Positions 16,074-23,230 of a stretch of DNA of 64,000 nt are shown here, piece after piece; within the stretch, counting starts at the first letter, position 1, and every line of letters begins with the position of its first letter. The notes below the pieces were generated by a model that ran no database searches, was not told where the DNA came from, and worked only from the letters and a program-made list of their open reading frames with translations. Location of the stretch: NCBI GenBank assembly GCA_964195545.1, contig CAXMQQ010000006.1, positions 29,499 to 93,498 of the forward strand. The letters are read 5' to 3'. A program made the position numbers and the translations under genes. The stretch comes from JAHEEL01 sp964195545. GTDB lineage: Bacteria; Actinomycetota; Acidimicrobiia; Spongiisociales; UBA5794.

Positions 16074-16108
16074 TTGAGTGGACACTCCAAAATGGAGTGT
16101 ATACTCAA
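16074..16108. promoter_or_regulatory. Probable TetR operator (16-bp inverted repeat)
   Basis: The arms TTGAGTGGACACTCCA and TGGAGTGTATACTCAA flank AAA; they are perfect inverted repeats except for two adjacent positions (GG against AT). The core ACACTCCA/TGGAGTGT is exact. It lies 36 bp upstream of the TetR ATG and 81 bp upstream of the acyl-CoA dehydrogenase. Confidence 0.8.
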
Positions 16109-16188
16109 AAAGTCGGACGACCGGTGGTCCGCCCTCGGGTTCGTTCGCCGCCAGGAACACGATGACGATACCAGCCGGGGAGTGAGCA

Positions 16189-17991
16189 ATGAGCCACTAC
16201 AAGAGCAACCTTCGGGATCTGCAGTTCAACCTATTTGAGGCATACGGAGTCGATGAGTATCTCGGCACCGGACCGTTCGAGGACATCGACCACGACACTG
16301 CCATGGACATGCTGCGGGAAGTCAATCGACTTGCGACCGAGGATTTCGCCGAGAGCTTCGTTGAGGCCGATCGCACGAAGCTCAAGCTCGTCGATGGCAA
16401 CGTTGAATTGCCGCCCGGAGTCAAGAAGAGCCTGGATGCGCTCCACGACGGCGGTTGGCATCTCGTCGGCGTTCCTCAGAGCCTTGGTGGCTTCGGCGCC
16501 CCCGAGACGCTCCGCTGGGCAGGCGGGGAGCTGTTCGCTGGTGCCAACGCAGCGATCTACCTCTACGCGATCGGCGGCTTGATGGCCAGAGGCATCCATG
16601 CGGTCGGCACCCCCGAACAGGGCGAACGATTCGCGGTTCCAATGGTGGAGCGCAACTGGGGAGCCACGATGGTTCTCACCGAGGCCGATGCCGGTTCCGA
16701 CGTCGGGGCCGGGATCGCTAAGGCCATCCACGTCGAAGGCGACAGGTGGCACATCGAAGGTGTGAAGCGTTTCATCACATCCGGCGAGAACGACTACTAC
16801 GAGAACATTATCCATCTGGTGCTGGCCAGGCGCCCCGGTGCTGAGCCAGGGACGAAGGGGCTCTCGATGTTCATCGTCCCGAAGTTCCACGTCAACGAGG
16901 ACGGGTCGCTCGGTGAGCGCAACGGTGTCTACGCGACGAACCTCGAAGACAAGATGGGGATTCGCGGATCAACGACCTGCGAGCTGTCCTTCGGCATCGA
17001 AGAGCCAGCGGTCGGGTATCTCGTCGGTGACGTTCACGACGGCATCCGACAGATGTTCCTGGTCATCGAGGATGCCCGGATGTCGATCGGTGTCAAGGCG
17101 GCAGCGACGCTGTCGACCGGATATCTGAACGCACTCGAGTACGCCCAGGAACGCGTCCAGTCTGCCGACCTCACGGAGAGCCGCAACAAGACGGCGCCCC
17201 GAGTGGCGATCATCAACCACCCTGCCGTTCGCCGGATGCTGATGACTCAGAAGGTTCATGCCGAGGGGATGCGAGCCTTGGCGATGTATGCCGCATGGTT
17301 GCTCGACATGGCTCACCTCCATCCGGAGGAGGAGCAGTGGGCGAAGCTCAGCGACCTGATGCTCCCGATGGTGAAGGGGTACTCCTCGGAGAAGGCGTAC
17401 GAGCTGCTGGCGCAGTCGCTGCAGGTCATGGGGGGTTCCGGCTACACCCGCGACTACCCGATCGAGCAGTACATCCGTGACGCCAAGATCGACACGATCT
17501 ACGAGGGCACAACCGCGATCCAGGGTCTCGATCTCTTCTTCAGGAAGATCGCCAAAGACCAGGGCGCGACCCTCATGATGCTCGGCCAGAGCATCCTCGA
17601 GACGATCAAGGGCGGTTCCGACGAGATGGCCGTCGAGCGCGAACTGCTCGGCAAGGCGCTCGAAGACGTCCAGAACCACGTTGGGGCCCTCGTCGGATAC
17701 TCGATGGGTGCCATGCAAGATCCGCCGCAGATCTACAAGACGGGTCTGCACACCACGCCCCTGCTCGAGAGCCTCGCTGAGGTGATCATTGGTTGGCTGT
17801 TGATCCGCCACGCTGATGTCGCTCTCGAGGCGTTGCCCGATGCCAGCGACGCGGATCGGGCCTTCTACGAAGGCAAGGTCGCATCGGCCCGGTACTTCGC
17901 GAAGACGGTGCTGCCGAAGGCGGCGGGTCGGCGCGCACTTGCCGAGACCGAGGACGGTGGGCTCATGGATCTGCCGGTCGAGTCGTTCTAG
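16189..17991 (+). CDS. Acyl-CoA dehydrogenase (FadE5-like, 600 residues)
   Basis: An FAD-dependent acyl-CoA dehydrogenase of the large type. The N-terminal helical domain (about 1-160) leads into the FAD-contacting MVLTEADAGSDVG (about 163-175), the beta domain with GVKRFITSGEND (about 190) and the C-terminal helical domain with GGSGYTRDYPIEQYIRDAKIDTIYEGTTAIQ, where the Glu of YEGTT is the candidate base. A further C-terminal ~130 residues is the acetyl-dehydrogenase-type extension of FadE5 relatives. GGGGAG precedes the ATG. Electrons should pass to ETF and then to an EtfD-type protein such as that at 27073. Divergent from its probable TetR regulator. Confidence 0.95.
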   Translation: MSHYKSNLRDLQFNLFEAYGVDEYLGTGPFEDIDHDTAMDMLREVNRLATEDFAESFVEADRTKLKLVDGNVELPPGVKKSLDALHDGGWHLVGVPQSLGGFGAPETLRWAGGELFAGANAAIYLYAIGGLMARGIHAVGTPEQGERFAVPMVERNWGATMVLTEADAGSDVGAGIAKAIHVEGDRWHIEGVKRFITSGENDYYENIIHLVLARRPGAEPGTKGLSMFIVPKFHVNEDGSLGERNGVYATNLEDKMGIRGSTTCELSFGIEEPAVGYLVGDVHDGIRQMFLVIEDARMSIGVKAAATLSTGYLNALEYAQERVQSADLTESRNKTAPRVAIINHPAVRRMLMTQKVHAEGMRALAMYAAWLLDMAHLHPEEEQWAKLSDLMLPMVKGYSSEKAYELLAQSLQVMGGSGYTRDYPIEQYIRDAKIDTIYEGTTAIQGLDLFFRKIAKDQGATLMMLGQSILETIKGGSDEMAVERELLGKALEDVQNHVGALVGYSMGAMQDPPQIYKTGLHTTPLLESLAEVIIGWLLIRHADVALEALPDASDADRAFYEGKVASARYFAKTVLPKAAGRRALAETEDGGLMDLPVESF

Positions 17992-18104
17992 GCTTCACTG
18001 TTCGTCTCTGAGGTCGGCTACACTCAACATGGAGACGACGGGCTCCGAGTGACCGACCGGGCTGTTCAGCGCCGCGTCGAACCGTATCAATCGAAAGGGC
18101 TTCA

Positions 18105-18506
18105 ATGCTGCTACTCGCCGAATCCTCGACACCACTGCTCAACATCTTCTGGTGGATGCTGTGGTTCTTCATGTTCGTGATTTGGATCTGGTTGCTGATT
18201 TCGATATTCGGCGACATCTTCCGCAGCGACATTTCCGGCTTCGGGAAGGCGGCGTGGATCTTCTTCGTCATCATCTTGCCGTTCCTCGGCGTACTCGTGT
18301 ACCTGATCGCCAACGGCACCAAGATGCAGGAACGCTCCGTGAAGCGGGCTACCGATATGCAGCAGGCTCAGGACAGCTACATCAAGAGTGTGGCCGGCAG
18401 TGGCGGAGGTACCGCAGACGAACTGGAGAAGCTCGCCAAGCTGCACAACTCCGGTACGCTCACCGACCAAGAGTTCGCCGCCCAGAAGGCAAAGCTCCTC
18501 GGCTGA
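18105..18506 (+). CDS. Small membrane protein with PLDc_N-like helices and SHOCT domain
   Basis: A 133-residue protein. Two hydrophobic helices (about residues 10-38 and 47-68) resemble the PLDc_N/phospholipase-D nuclease N-terminal membrane module (IFGDIFRSDISGFGKAAWIFFVIILPFLGVLVYLI). After a short linker, the C-terminus DELEKLAKLHNSGTLTDQEFAAQKAKLLG is a SHOCT domain, a short amphipathic motif found at the ends of many actinobacterial membrane proteins. AAAGGG lies upstream of the ATG. A strong hairpin follows the stop. Its function is unknown; the architecture is widespread in actinobacteria. Confidence 0.88.
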   Translation: MLLLAESSTPLLNIFWWMLWFFMFVIWIWLLISIFGDIFRSDISGFGKAAWIFFVIILPFLGVLVYLIANGTKMQERSVKRATDMQQAQDSYIKSVAGSGGGTADELEKLAKLHNSGTLTDQEFAAQKAKLLG

Positions 18507-18528
18507 GCCGACACGAACCATTGAGTGG

Positions 18529-18556
18529 AAGGGACCGGGGTTTCCCCGGTCCCTTT
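18529..18556 (+). terminator. Intrinsic terminator after the SHOCT gene
   Basis: A perfect 12-bp stem, AAGGGACCGGGG and CCCCGGTCCCTT, with a TTT loop. It lies 23 nt after the stop codon and before the promoter of the nitroreductase gene. The following T-run is short (TTT). Confidence 0.7.
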
Positions 18557-18564
18557 CGCGTGGG

Positions 18565-18570
18565 TACGCT
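18565..18570 (+). promoter_or_regulatory. -10 box of a probable leaderless promoter (nitroreductase-murI-macro operon)
   Basis: TACGCT, six bases, then ATG 18577; no Shine-Dalgarno sequence. The box sits directly after the terminator of the previous gene. Confidence 0.55.
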
Positions 18571-18576
18571 GACGTC

Positions 18577-19086
18577 ATGACTACCAGCAATCACTACGAC
18601 CAGATCCTCGGCCTTCGTGCCCTTCGCTCGTATCGCGACGAACCACTTCCCGACGTTCTGATCGAGCGCCTCCTCGAAGCGGCCCGATGGACCGGAAGCA
18701 GCAAGAACCTCCAGAACTGGTCGTTCGTCGTCGTCGACGGCGAGCAGAAGGAGCGGCTGACTGGATGCGGGGACTTCACTGATCCCCTTCGTGCGGCGCC
18801 GGTCGCGTTCGCTCTCGTGGAAGAGAGCGCCGGCTACGAGTTCGATACCGGTCGTGTGGCCCAGAACGTGATGCTCGCCGCCGATGCGCTCGGCGTGGCG
18901 TCGTGTCCGATCACACTGCATCGTGAAGACGACGCACGCGACATCCTTGACCTCCCCCAAGGGGCCAGATGCAGGTACGCCGTTGCCCTCGGCTATCCGA
19001 CGGACGACGCAACACCGCGAAAGTTCGGCGGTAGGAAGCCGATGGGCGAAGTGGCCTATCGGAGTCGCCATGGTGACTCTTGGTGA
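18577..19086 (+). CDS. Nitroreductase-family oxidoreductase
   Basis: A 169-residue flavoprotein of the NADH oxidase/nitroreductase fold, shorter than the usual 190-220 residues. The N-terminus LGLRALRSYRDEPLPDVLIERLLEAARWTGSSKNLQNW is the FMN-binding signature, and GRVAQNVMLAADALGVASCPI (about 95-115) the second cofactor contact. The C-terminal RKFGGRKPMGEVAY is characteristic of the family. The substrate is unknown; these enzymes reduce nitroaromatics, quinones or flavins using NAD(P)H. The murI start overlaps its stop (GTGA), so the two are translationally coupled despite unrelated functions. Confidence 0.85.
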   Translation: MTTSNHYDQILGLRALRSYRDEPLPDVLIERLLEAARWTGSSKNLQNWSFVVVDGEQKERLTGCGDFTDPLRAAPVAFALVEESAGYEFDTGRVAQNVMLAADALGVASCPITLHREDDARDILDLPQGARCRYAVALGYPTDDATPRKFGGRKPMGEVAYRSRHGDSW

Positions 19087-19856
19087 TCACAGGTTCGGTC
19101 GGCATTTTCGACTCGGGCGTCGGTGGTCTCGGAATCCAAAGAGAGGTGAGAGCGCTTCTCCCGTCATCCGACCTTGTGTACGTCGCGGATCAGGCGTACT
19201 CCCCGTACGGCGAGCGGGGGCTCGACGCCGTGCGGGCACGGGCATTCGCGGTCAGCGGCTATCTGATCGACGCGGGCGCTACCACCGTCGTTGTTGCCTG
19301 CAATAGTGCTTCCGCCGCCGCACTCCACGAACTCAGAGATCGGTTCCCGTCCGTGTTGTTCGTTGGTATGGAACCTGCGGTCAAACCGGCAGTCGGGGCC
19401 ACGCAACGGGGGACCATCGGTGTGCTAGCAACCGAGGCCACCTTCCAGGGCGAGCTCTTCTCGTCCGTTGTCGACCGCCATGCCCGCGGCGTCTCCGTCG
19501 TGGCACGGGCGTGTCCAGGCCTTGCCGCTGCGATCGAAGATGGAGATGATGCCGACGACCTGATCCGTCGTTTCACAACCGATGTCGTCGCGAGGGGGGC
19601 GGACACGATCGTTCTCGGCTGCACCCACTACTCGTTCGTCGCCGATCGAATCCAGGCCGTTGCCGGGGACGGCGTCATCGTCATCGATCCTGCTCCGGCA
19701 GTTGCCCGACAAGTCGCCCGCGTACAACCCGATGCCAACAACGGTTCCGGTGTGACGCTCTACCTCACGACGGGTGATCCGGACCGCTTCGCCTCACAGA
19801 TCGAGCGTCTGACGGAATCGATCCGTCCGACACTGAGCGTAGAGATCGGAGACTGA
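19083..19856 (+). CDS. murI: Glutamate racemase
   Basis: A 257-residue enzyme that interconverts L- and D-glutamate for peptidoglycan synthesis. GIFDSGVGGLGI (about residues 7-18), the first catalytic Cys in VVACNSASAAA (about 71) and the second in VLGCTHYSF (about 180) are all present, so both proton-transfer residues are intact. The GTG at 19083 overlaps the nitroreductase stop; a TTG at 19080 is one codon earlier. The protein is cytoplasmic. The macrodomain gene follows two bases after the stop. Confidence 0.94.
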   Translation: MITGSVGIFDSGVGGLGIQREVRALLPSSDLVYVADQAYSPYGERGLDAVRARAFAVSGYLIDAGATTVVVACNSASAAALHELRDRFPSVLFVGMEPAVKPAVGATQRGTIGVLATEATFQGELFSSVVDRHARGVSVVARACPGLAAAIEDGDDADDLIRRFTTDVVARGADTIVLGCTHYSFVADRIQAVAGDGVIVIDPAPAVARQVARVQPDANNGSGVTLYLTTGDPDRFASQIERLTESIRPTLSVEIGD

Positions 19857-19857
19857 G

Positions 19858-20385
19858 ATGGCCGGTCGGATCGAAGTCGTACAAGGCGATATTACGGAGC
19901 AGGATGTGGACGCGATCGTGAATGCTGCCAACGCTCACCTGGCGCACGGTGGTGGCGTGGCTGCCGCGATCGCTCAGGCGGGAGCGCCCGTCGTCGATCA
20001 GCAGTCCCGCGAATGGATCGAACACCACGGCCCCGTGCGGCCGGGGATGGCTGCCATCACCGCGGCGGGGGACATGCGTGCCCGCAACGTGATCCACGTC
20101 GTGGGACCGGTCTACCGGGACGACCAGGACAACGAGGCACTGCTCGGCGAGGCCGTGAATGCGGCGCTCGACAGCGCCGTAAGACTGGGCGCGCGCTCGG
20201 TCGCTCTGCCGACCATCTCGGCGGGGATCTATGGATACCCATCGGCGGAGGCATGCCGCGTGATCGTGGAGACGGCGATGGTTTGGCTTCGTGAAGGGGG
20301 AGATCTCGACGAGATCCGTCTCATCGCCTTCAACGACGACATCGCCGACTACTACCGAAGTGCTCTGCGAACCCTGGGCTCGTAG
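19858..20385 (+). CDS. Macrodomain protein (ADP-ribose / O-acetyl-ADP-ribose hydrolase type)
   Basis: A 175-residue stand-alone macrodomain of the MacroD/YmdB type. EVVQGDITEQDVDAIVNAANAHLAHGGGVAAAI (about 5-38) holds the Asp and Asn that grip ADP-ribose, and LPTISAGIYGYPS (about 118-130) forms the distal loop. These proteins remove ADP-ribose from proteins or deacetylate O-acetyl-ADP-ribose. GGAGACTG precedes the ATG, two bases after murI. The last 26 nt (residues SALRTLGS and the stop) lie inside 52-bp repeat copy A, so the present 3' end of the gene is repeat sequence. Confidence 0.92.
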   Translation: MAGRIEVVQGDITEQDVDAIVNAANAHLAHGGGVAAAIAQAGAPVVDQQSREWIEHHGPVRPGMAAITAAGDMRARNVIHVVGPVYRDDQDNEALLGEAVNAALDSAVRLGARSVALPTISAGIYGYPSAEACRVIVETAMVWLREGGDLDEIRLIAFNDDIADYYRSALRTLGS

Positions 20386-20411
20386 GTGCGCATAGGTGCC
20401 TCGCCAGCCCA
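20360..20411 (-). repeat. 52-bp dispersed repeat, copy A (minus orientation)
   Basis: Aligned without gaps to copies at 21395-21446 and 31750-31801. The conserved core is GAGCCCAGGGTTC followed by CAGAGCAC, preceded by CACCTAT; the ends TGGGCT and AGCCCA can pair. This copy spans the macrodomain stop codon and lies 20 bp from the end of the DUF559 gene, opposite in orientation to copy B on its other side. Confidence 0.9.
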
Positions 20412-20431
20412 CGGTTCAGGAAGATGTCCAC

Positions 20432-21346
20432 TCAGGCCGAACGATGCGCACGACCGATCGCCAATCGAGTCGTCTCAACGACATGCTCGGGGCGCTCGCT
20501 CACGTCCTGCCAGGTGAACCGATACACGGACCACCCATGCAGTAGAGCCGACCGGTCGCGTTCCCTGTCCTGCTCGAACGCGTCATGGCCCGCGTGCCAG
20601 CGACGGGAATCCCATTCGATCGCAATCCTCCAGCCGGGATAGCACGCATCGAATCTTCGGGTCGGATTCCACGGGATGGGATACTCGAGGTGCGGATCTG
20701 GTAGGCCGCCGTTCTGAAGAACGCTGAGCCCTCGAATCTCGAGAACCGTCGCGTTTCTGTCGACTCCAGTCCCACGGTTCTCGAGGATTGAGCGAATCGT
20801 CGTGGCTCCGGACTTGCCGCGTCGCGCCACATCCGTGAGCACCGAAGCAAGACTCTCGACGGTGAGGCGCTTCTGCGTGATGAGGTCATCGACGATGTTG
20901 GCAACGTGCTTCGGGTGTAGGACACCTGCGAGATCGATGACCGTTCGCGGAATGGTGGTGCATGGAAGATCTCCGAGCTCCTGCATGTGGGTGATGTGGA
21001 GATCGTGATTTCGATGCACCGTGACACCCGGGAATACATGCGTTGTTCGAGTGTGGACGCTGACAACGGCAAGTCCCCGCCGCACGCGGCCTATGGAGTG
21101 GATCTCCGCGGCCGCCTCGTGCGAAACCACTGAATTCGGAAGCACAGTGATGGCTGCCCTGATCAGATCATGGGGATCTGCCATGTCGATGATCCGGTAT
21201 GCGGAGCGTGCGACGGCTCTCCAGCGTCTGACACGCTGCCGATATCGGATCGCTCCGCTGCTCAGCCCGCATGCTGAGGCTTGGTCGAATGTGATCACTC
21301 CGCCCTGTTTCGCTGCCACTGCGAGGGCAGCACGATCTGCTTCCAC
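20432..21346 (-). CDS. AbiEi-like N-terminal domain fused to a DUF559 endonuclease-fold domain
   Basis: A protein of about 304 residues. The N-terminal part (AKQGGVITFDQASACGLSSGAIRYRQRVRRWRAVARSAYRI) is the winged-helix of AbiEi-type antitoxins. The C-terminal part (about 215-300) is a DUF559/Vsr-like nuclease domain with a Glu in VLEIRG, Asp in RRFDACYPGWRIAIEWDSRRWHAG and a following QDRERDRSALLHGWSVYRFTW. The start is uncertain: GTG 21346 is the first plausible codon, without a good ribosome-binding site. The gene is framed by inverted 52-bp repeats and separates two housekeeping operons, which suggests insertion as a unit. No toxin gene is adjacent. Confidence 0.8.
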   Translation of the reverse strand: MEADRAALAVAAKQGGVITFDQASACGLSSGAIRYRQRVRRWRAVARSAYRIIDMADPHDLIRAAITVLPNSVVSHEAAAEIHSIGRVRRGLAVVSVHTRTTHVFPGVTVHRNHDLHITHMQELGDLPCTTIPRTVIDLAGVLHPKHVANIVDDLITQKRLTVESLASVLTDVARRGKSGATTIRSILENRGTGVDRNATVLEIRGLSVLQNGGLPDPHLEYPIPWNPTRRFDACYPGWRIAIEWDSRRWHAGHDAFEQDRERDRSALLHGWSVYRFTWQDVSERPEHVVETTRLAIGRAHRSA

Positions 21347-21394
21347 GGGTGCATCGTCGCGATTCTCCGAACCGATTTCTAGGGGTTCGTTCTG

Positions 21395-21446
21395 TGGGCC
21401 GGGAGAGCACCTATACGCATCTACGAGCCCAGGGTTCGCAGAGCAC
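21395..21446 (+). repeat. 52-bp dispersed repeat, copy B
   Basis: Identical in length and core to copies A and C, and inverted relative to copy A across the DUF559 gene. It ends three bases before the -10 box of proC, so the -35 region of that promoter would lie within the repeat. Confidence 0.9.
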
Positions 21447-21449
21447 ATC

Positions 21450-21455
21450 TAGGAT
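21450..21455 (+). promoter_or_regulatory. -10 box of a probable leaderless promoter (proC operon)
   Basis: TAGGAT, seven bases, then ATG 21463, without a ribosome-binding site. The region where a -35 would lie is repeat copy B. Confidence 0.5.
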
Positions 21456-21462
21456 TGCGGGA

Positions 21463-22287
21463 ATGAAACCGACTGTTGCCATTCTCGGGGCCGGTTCGAT
21501 GGGAGAGACGTTCGGCGTCGGTCTGCTGCGCGCGGGCTGGGAGACACACGATCTCGCCATCGCCGACCGCCGATCCGAACGGATCAGAGAGGTCGAATTC
21601 CTCACCGGTATCACCGCCACGCTTGATGCCGCCGAGGCGGTAGTCGGGAAGAGAGTGATCGTGGTGGCGGTCAAGCCGAAGGACGTTCCCGGACTTCTGG
21701 AGTCGATTCGCGAAACTCTGACGGCAGATCAAGTCGTCGTCTCGATCGCGGCCGGCGTCACGATCGACTCATACGAGAAGGAACTACCCGGTATCCCGAT
21801 CGTTCGGTCGATGCCGAACACGCCGGCTGCCATTGACGAGGGAATGACGGCCTACTGCGGCGGTACGAATGCTGATGCCGATGCCATCAGGGATGCCGCA
21901 GCGGTCCTCGGTGCCGTCGGCGAAACCATCGAGTTGTCCGAGGATTTGCTCGACGCCGTCACGGCTGTATCCGGCACCGGTCCGGCGTATGTGTTTCTCC
22001 TCGCTGAAGCCATGACGGAGGCGGCAATTCGTGAGGGCCTTCCTCACTATGCGGCCGAGCGTCTTGTCCACCAGACCCTGCGGGGAGCGGGGATGCTGCT
22101 CGCCGGATCCGACAAGAGCGCGTTCCGCCTGCGGGGCAACGTGACGTCACCTGGCGGTACAACGGCCGCAGCCGTCTACTCCCTTGAAGAGGGTGGGTTC
22201 CGCACGCTGATCGAGGATGCGATCCATGCAGCGGCGCGACGATCCCGCGAACTCGGCAAGCGTGCGTCTGGGGATTCCACAGGGTGA
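21463..22287 (+). CDS. proC: Pyrroline-5-carboxylate reductase
   Basis: A 274-residue NAD(P)H-dependent enzyme making proline from pyrroline-5-carboxylate. The Rossmann motif VAILGAGSMGETF lies at about residues 5-17, AVKPKDV at about 69-75, VRSMPNTPAAIDEGMTAY near 115, and the C-terminal dimer domain shows AVSGTGPAYVFLLAEAMTEAAI and VTSPGGTTAAAVYSLEEGGFR. The active site looks intact. The proline dehydrogenase gene overlaps its stop (GTGA). Pairing the last biosynthetic with the first catabolic step in one coupled unit is unusual. Confidence 0.96.
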   Translation: MKPTVAILGAGSMGETFGVGLLRAGWETHDLAIADRRSERIREVEFLTGITATLDAAEAVVGKRVIVVAVKPKDVPGLLESIRETLTADQVVVSIAAGVTIDSYEKELPGIPIVRSMPNTPAAIDEGMTAYCGGTNADADAIRDAAAVLGAVGETIELSEDLLDAVTAVSGTGPAYVFLLAEAMTEAAIREGLPHYAAERLVHQTLRGAGMLLAGSDKSAFRLRGNVTSPGGTTAAAVYSLEEGGFRTLIEDAIHAAARRSRELGKRASGDSTG

Positions 22288-23195
22288 ACCTCGTCGGCCG
22301 CAGCGTTCTCGCCGTCACCGGTCGTTCGTCAGTCCGAAAGCTCTTCTCCGAATCTGCGGCAGGGCGTCGTCTGTCCCTCCGCTTCGTCGCCGGAGAAACG
22401 ATCGAAGAAGCCGTCGCCGCGGCGCGGCCTCTAAACGAGATCGGGGCTCATGTCTCGCTCGATCATCTCGGGGAGCACGTCACCGATGTCTCGGCTGCCG
22501 TTGCGGCTCGCGACGACTACCTGACATGCCTCGACAGGATCCGTGAGAGCGGCATCGATGCCAACATTTCCGTGAAACTGAGCCAACTCGGCCTCGGCCT
22601 CGACGATGATCTCACCGTCGAATCTCTGGATGCTCTGGCGAGCAGAGCCGCCGACGCCGGGACCACGGTGACCATCGACATGGAGGAATCCGAACAGGTC
22701 GAGAAGACCGTCGGTGCGTTCGAGACGGTCCAAATCCGGCACGAAAACGTGGGCATCGCGGTTCAGAGCTACCTTTATCGGACACCCGCAGACCTCGACC
22801 GGATCGTTGAGCGTGGCGGTCACGTGCGACTCTGCAAAGGGGCCTATGCGGAGCCGGCCGAGGTCGCTCATCAAGACAAGGACGGGGTCAATGCTGCTTT
22901 TGACACGCTCACACGTCGACTGATGGCCACTCCGGGCGTCACCCCGGCGATCGCCACGCACGACGACAAACGGATCAACCTCACGAAGGAACTTGCCGAG
23001 CATCGAACGAGGCCGTGGGAATTCCAGATGCTCTACGGCGTGCGTCGGAACCTACAACGGTCGCTTCTCGAAGATGGGCACCCGCTTCGGGTCTATGTGC
23101 CGTACGGCACCGCGTGGTACCCCTACCTCACACGCAGAATGGCCGAGCGCCCTGCCAACGTGGTGTTCTTCGTGCGGGCCGCAGTCGGCAGGTAG
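22284..23195 (+). CDS. Proline dehydrogenase (monofunctional, FAD-dependent)
   Basis: A 303-residue TIM-barrel enzyme oxidising proline to pyrroline-5-carboxylate with transfer of electrons to the quinone pool. The family signatures SVKLSQLGLGLD (about 95), TVTIDMEESE (about 132), GIAVQSYLYRTPADL (about 155), GHVRLCKGAYAEP (about 180), ATHDDKRI (about 228) and MLYGVRRNLQRSL (about 254) are present. There is no P5C dehydrogenase domain, so it is the separate ProDH seen in Gram-positive bacteria. GTG 22284 overlaps the proC stop. No P5C dehydrogenase gene is in the window, so its product could be returned to proline by ProC. Confidence 0.93.
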   Translation: MNLVGRSVLAVTGRSSVRKLFSESAAGRRLSLRFVAGETIEEAVAAARPLNEIGAHVSLDHLGEHVTDVSAAVAARDDYLTCLDRIRESGIDANISVKLSQLGLGLDDDLTVESLDALASRAADAGTTVTIDMEESEQVEKTVGAFETVQIRHENVGIAVQSYLYRTPADLDRIVERGGHVRLCKGAYAEPAEVAHQDKDGVNAAFDTLTRRLMATPGVTPAIATHDDKRINLTKELAEHRTRPWEFQMLYGVRRNLQRSLLEDGHPLRVYVPYGTAWYPYLTRRMAERPANVVFFVRAAVGR

Positions 23196-23218
23196 GCGCT
23201 CGCGTTGACGATTGCCGG

Positions 23219-23224
23219 TACCCT
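23219..23224 (+). promoter_or_regulatory. -10 box of a probable leaderless promoter (membrane protein-pspA)
   Basis: TACCCT, six bases (TGCTCC), then ATG 23231, with no ribosome-binding site. Confidence 0.5.
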
Positions 23225-23230
23225 TGCTCC

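Noticed and set aside
20432..21346. Toxin-antitoxin pair centred on the AbiEi-like domain
   Set aside because: No AbiEii-type nucleotidyltransferase is adjacent, and the same polypeptide carries a nuclease-fold domain, so a conventional TA pair is not supported.
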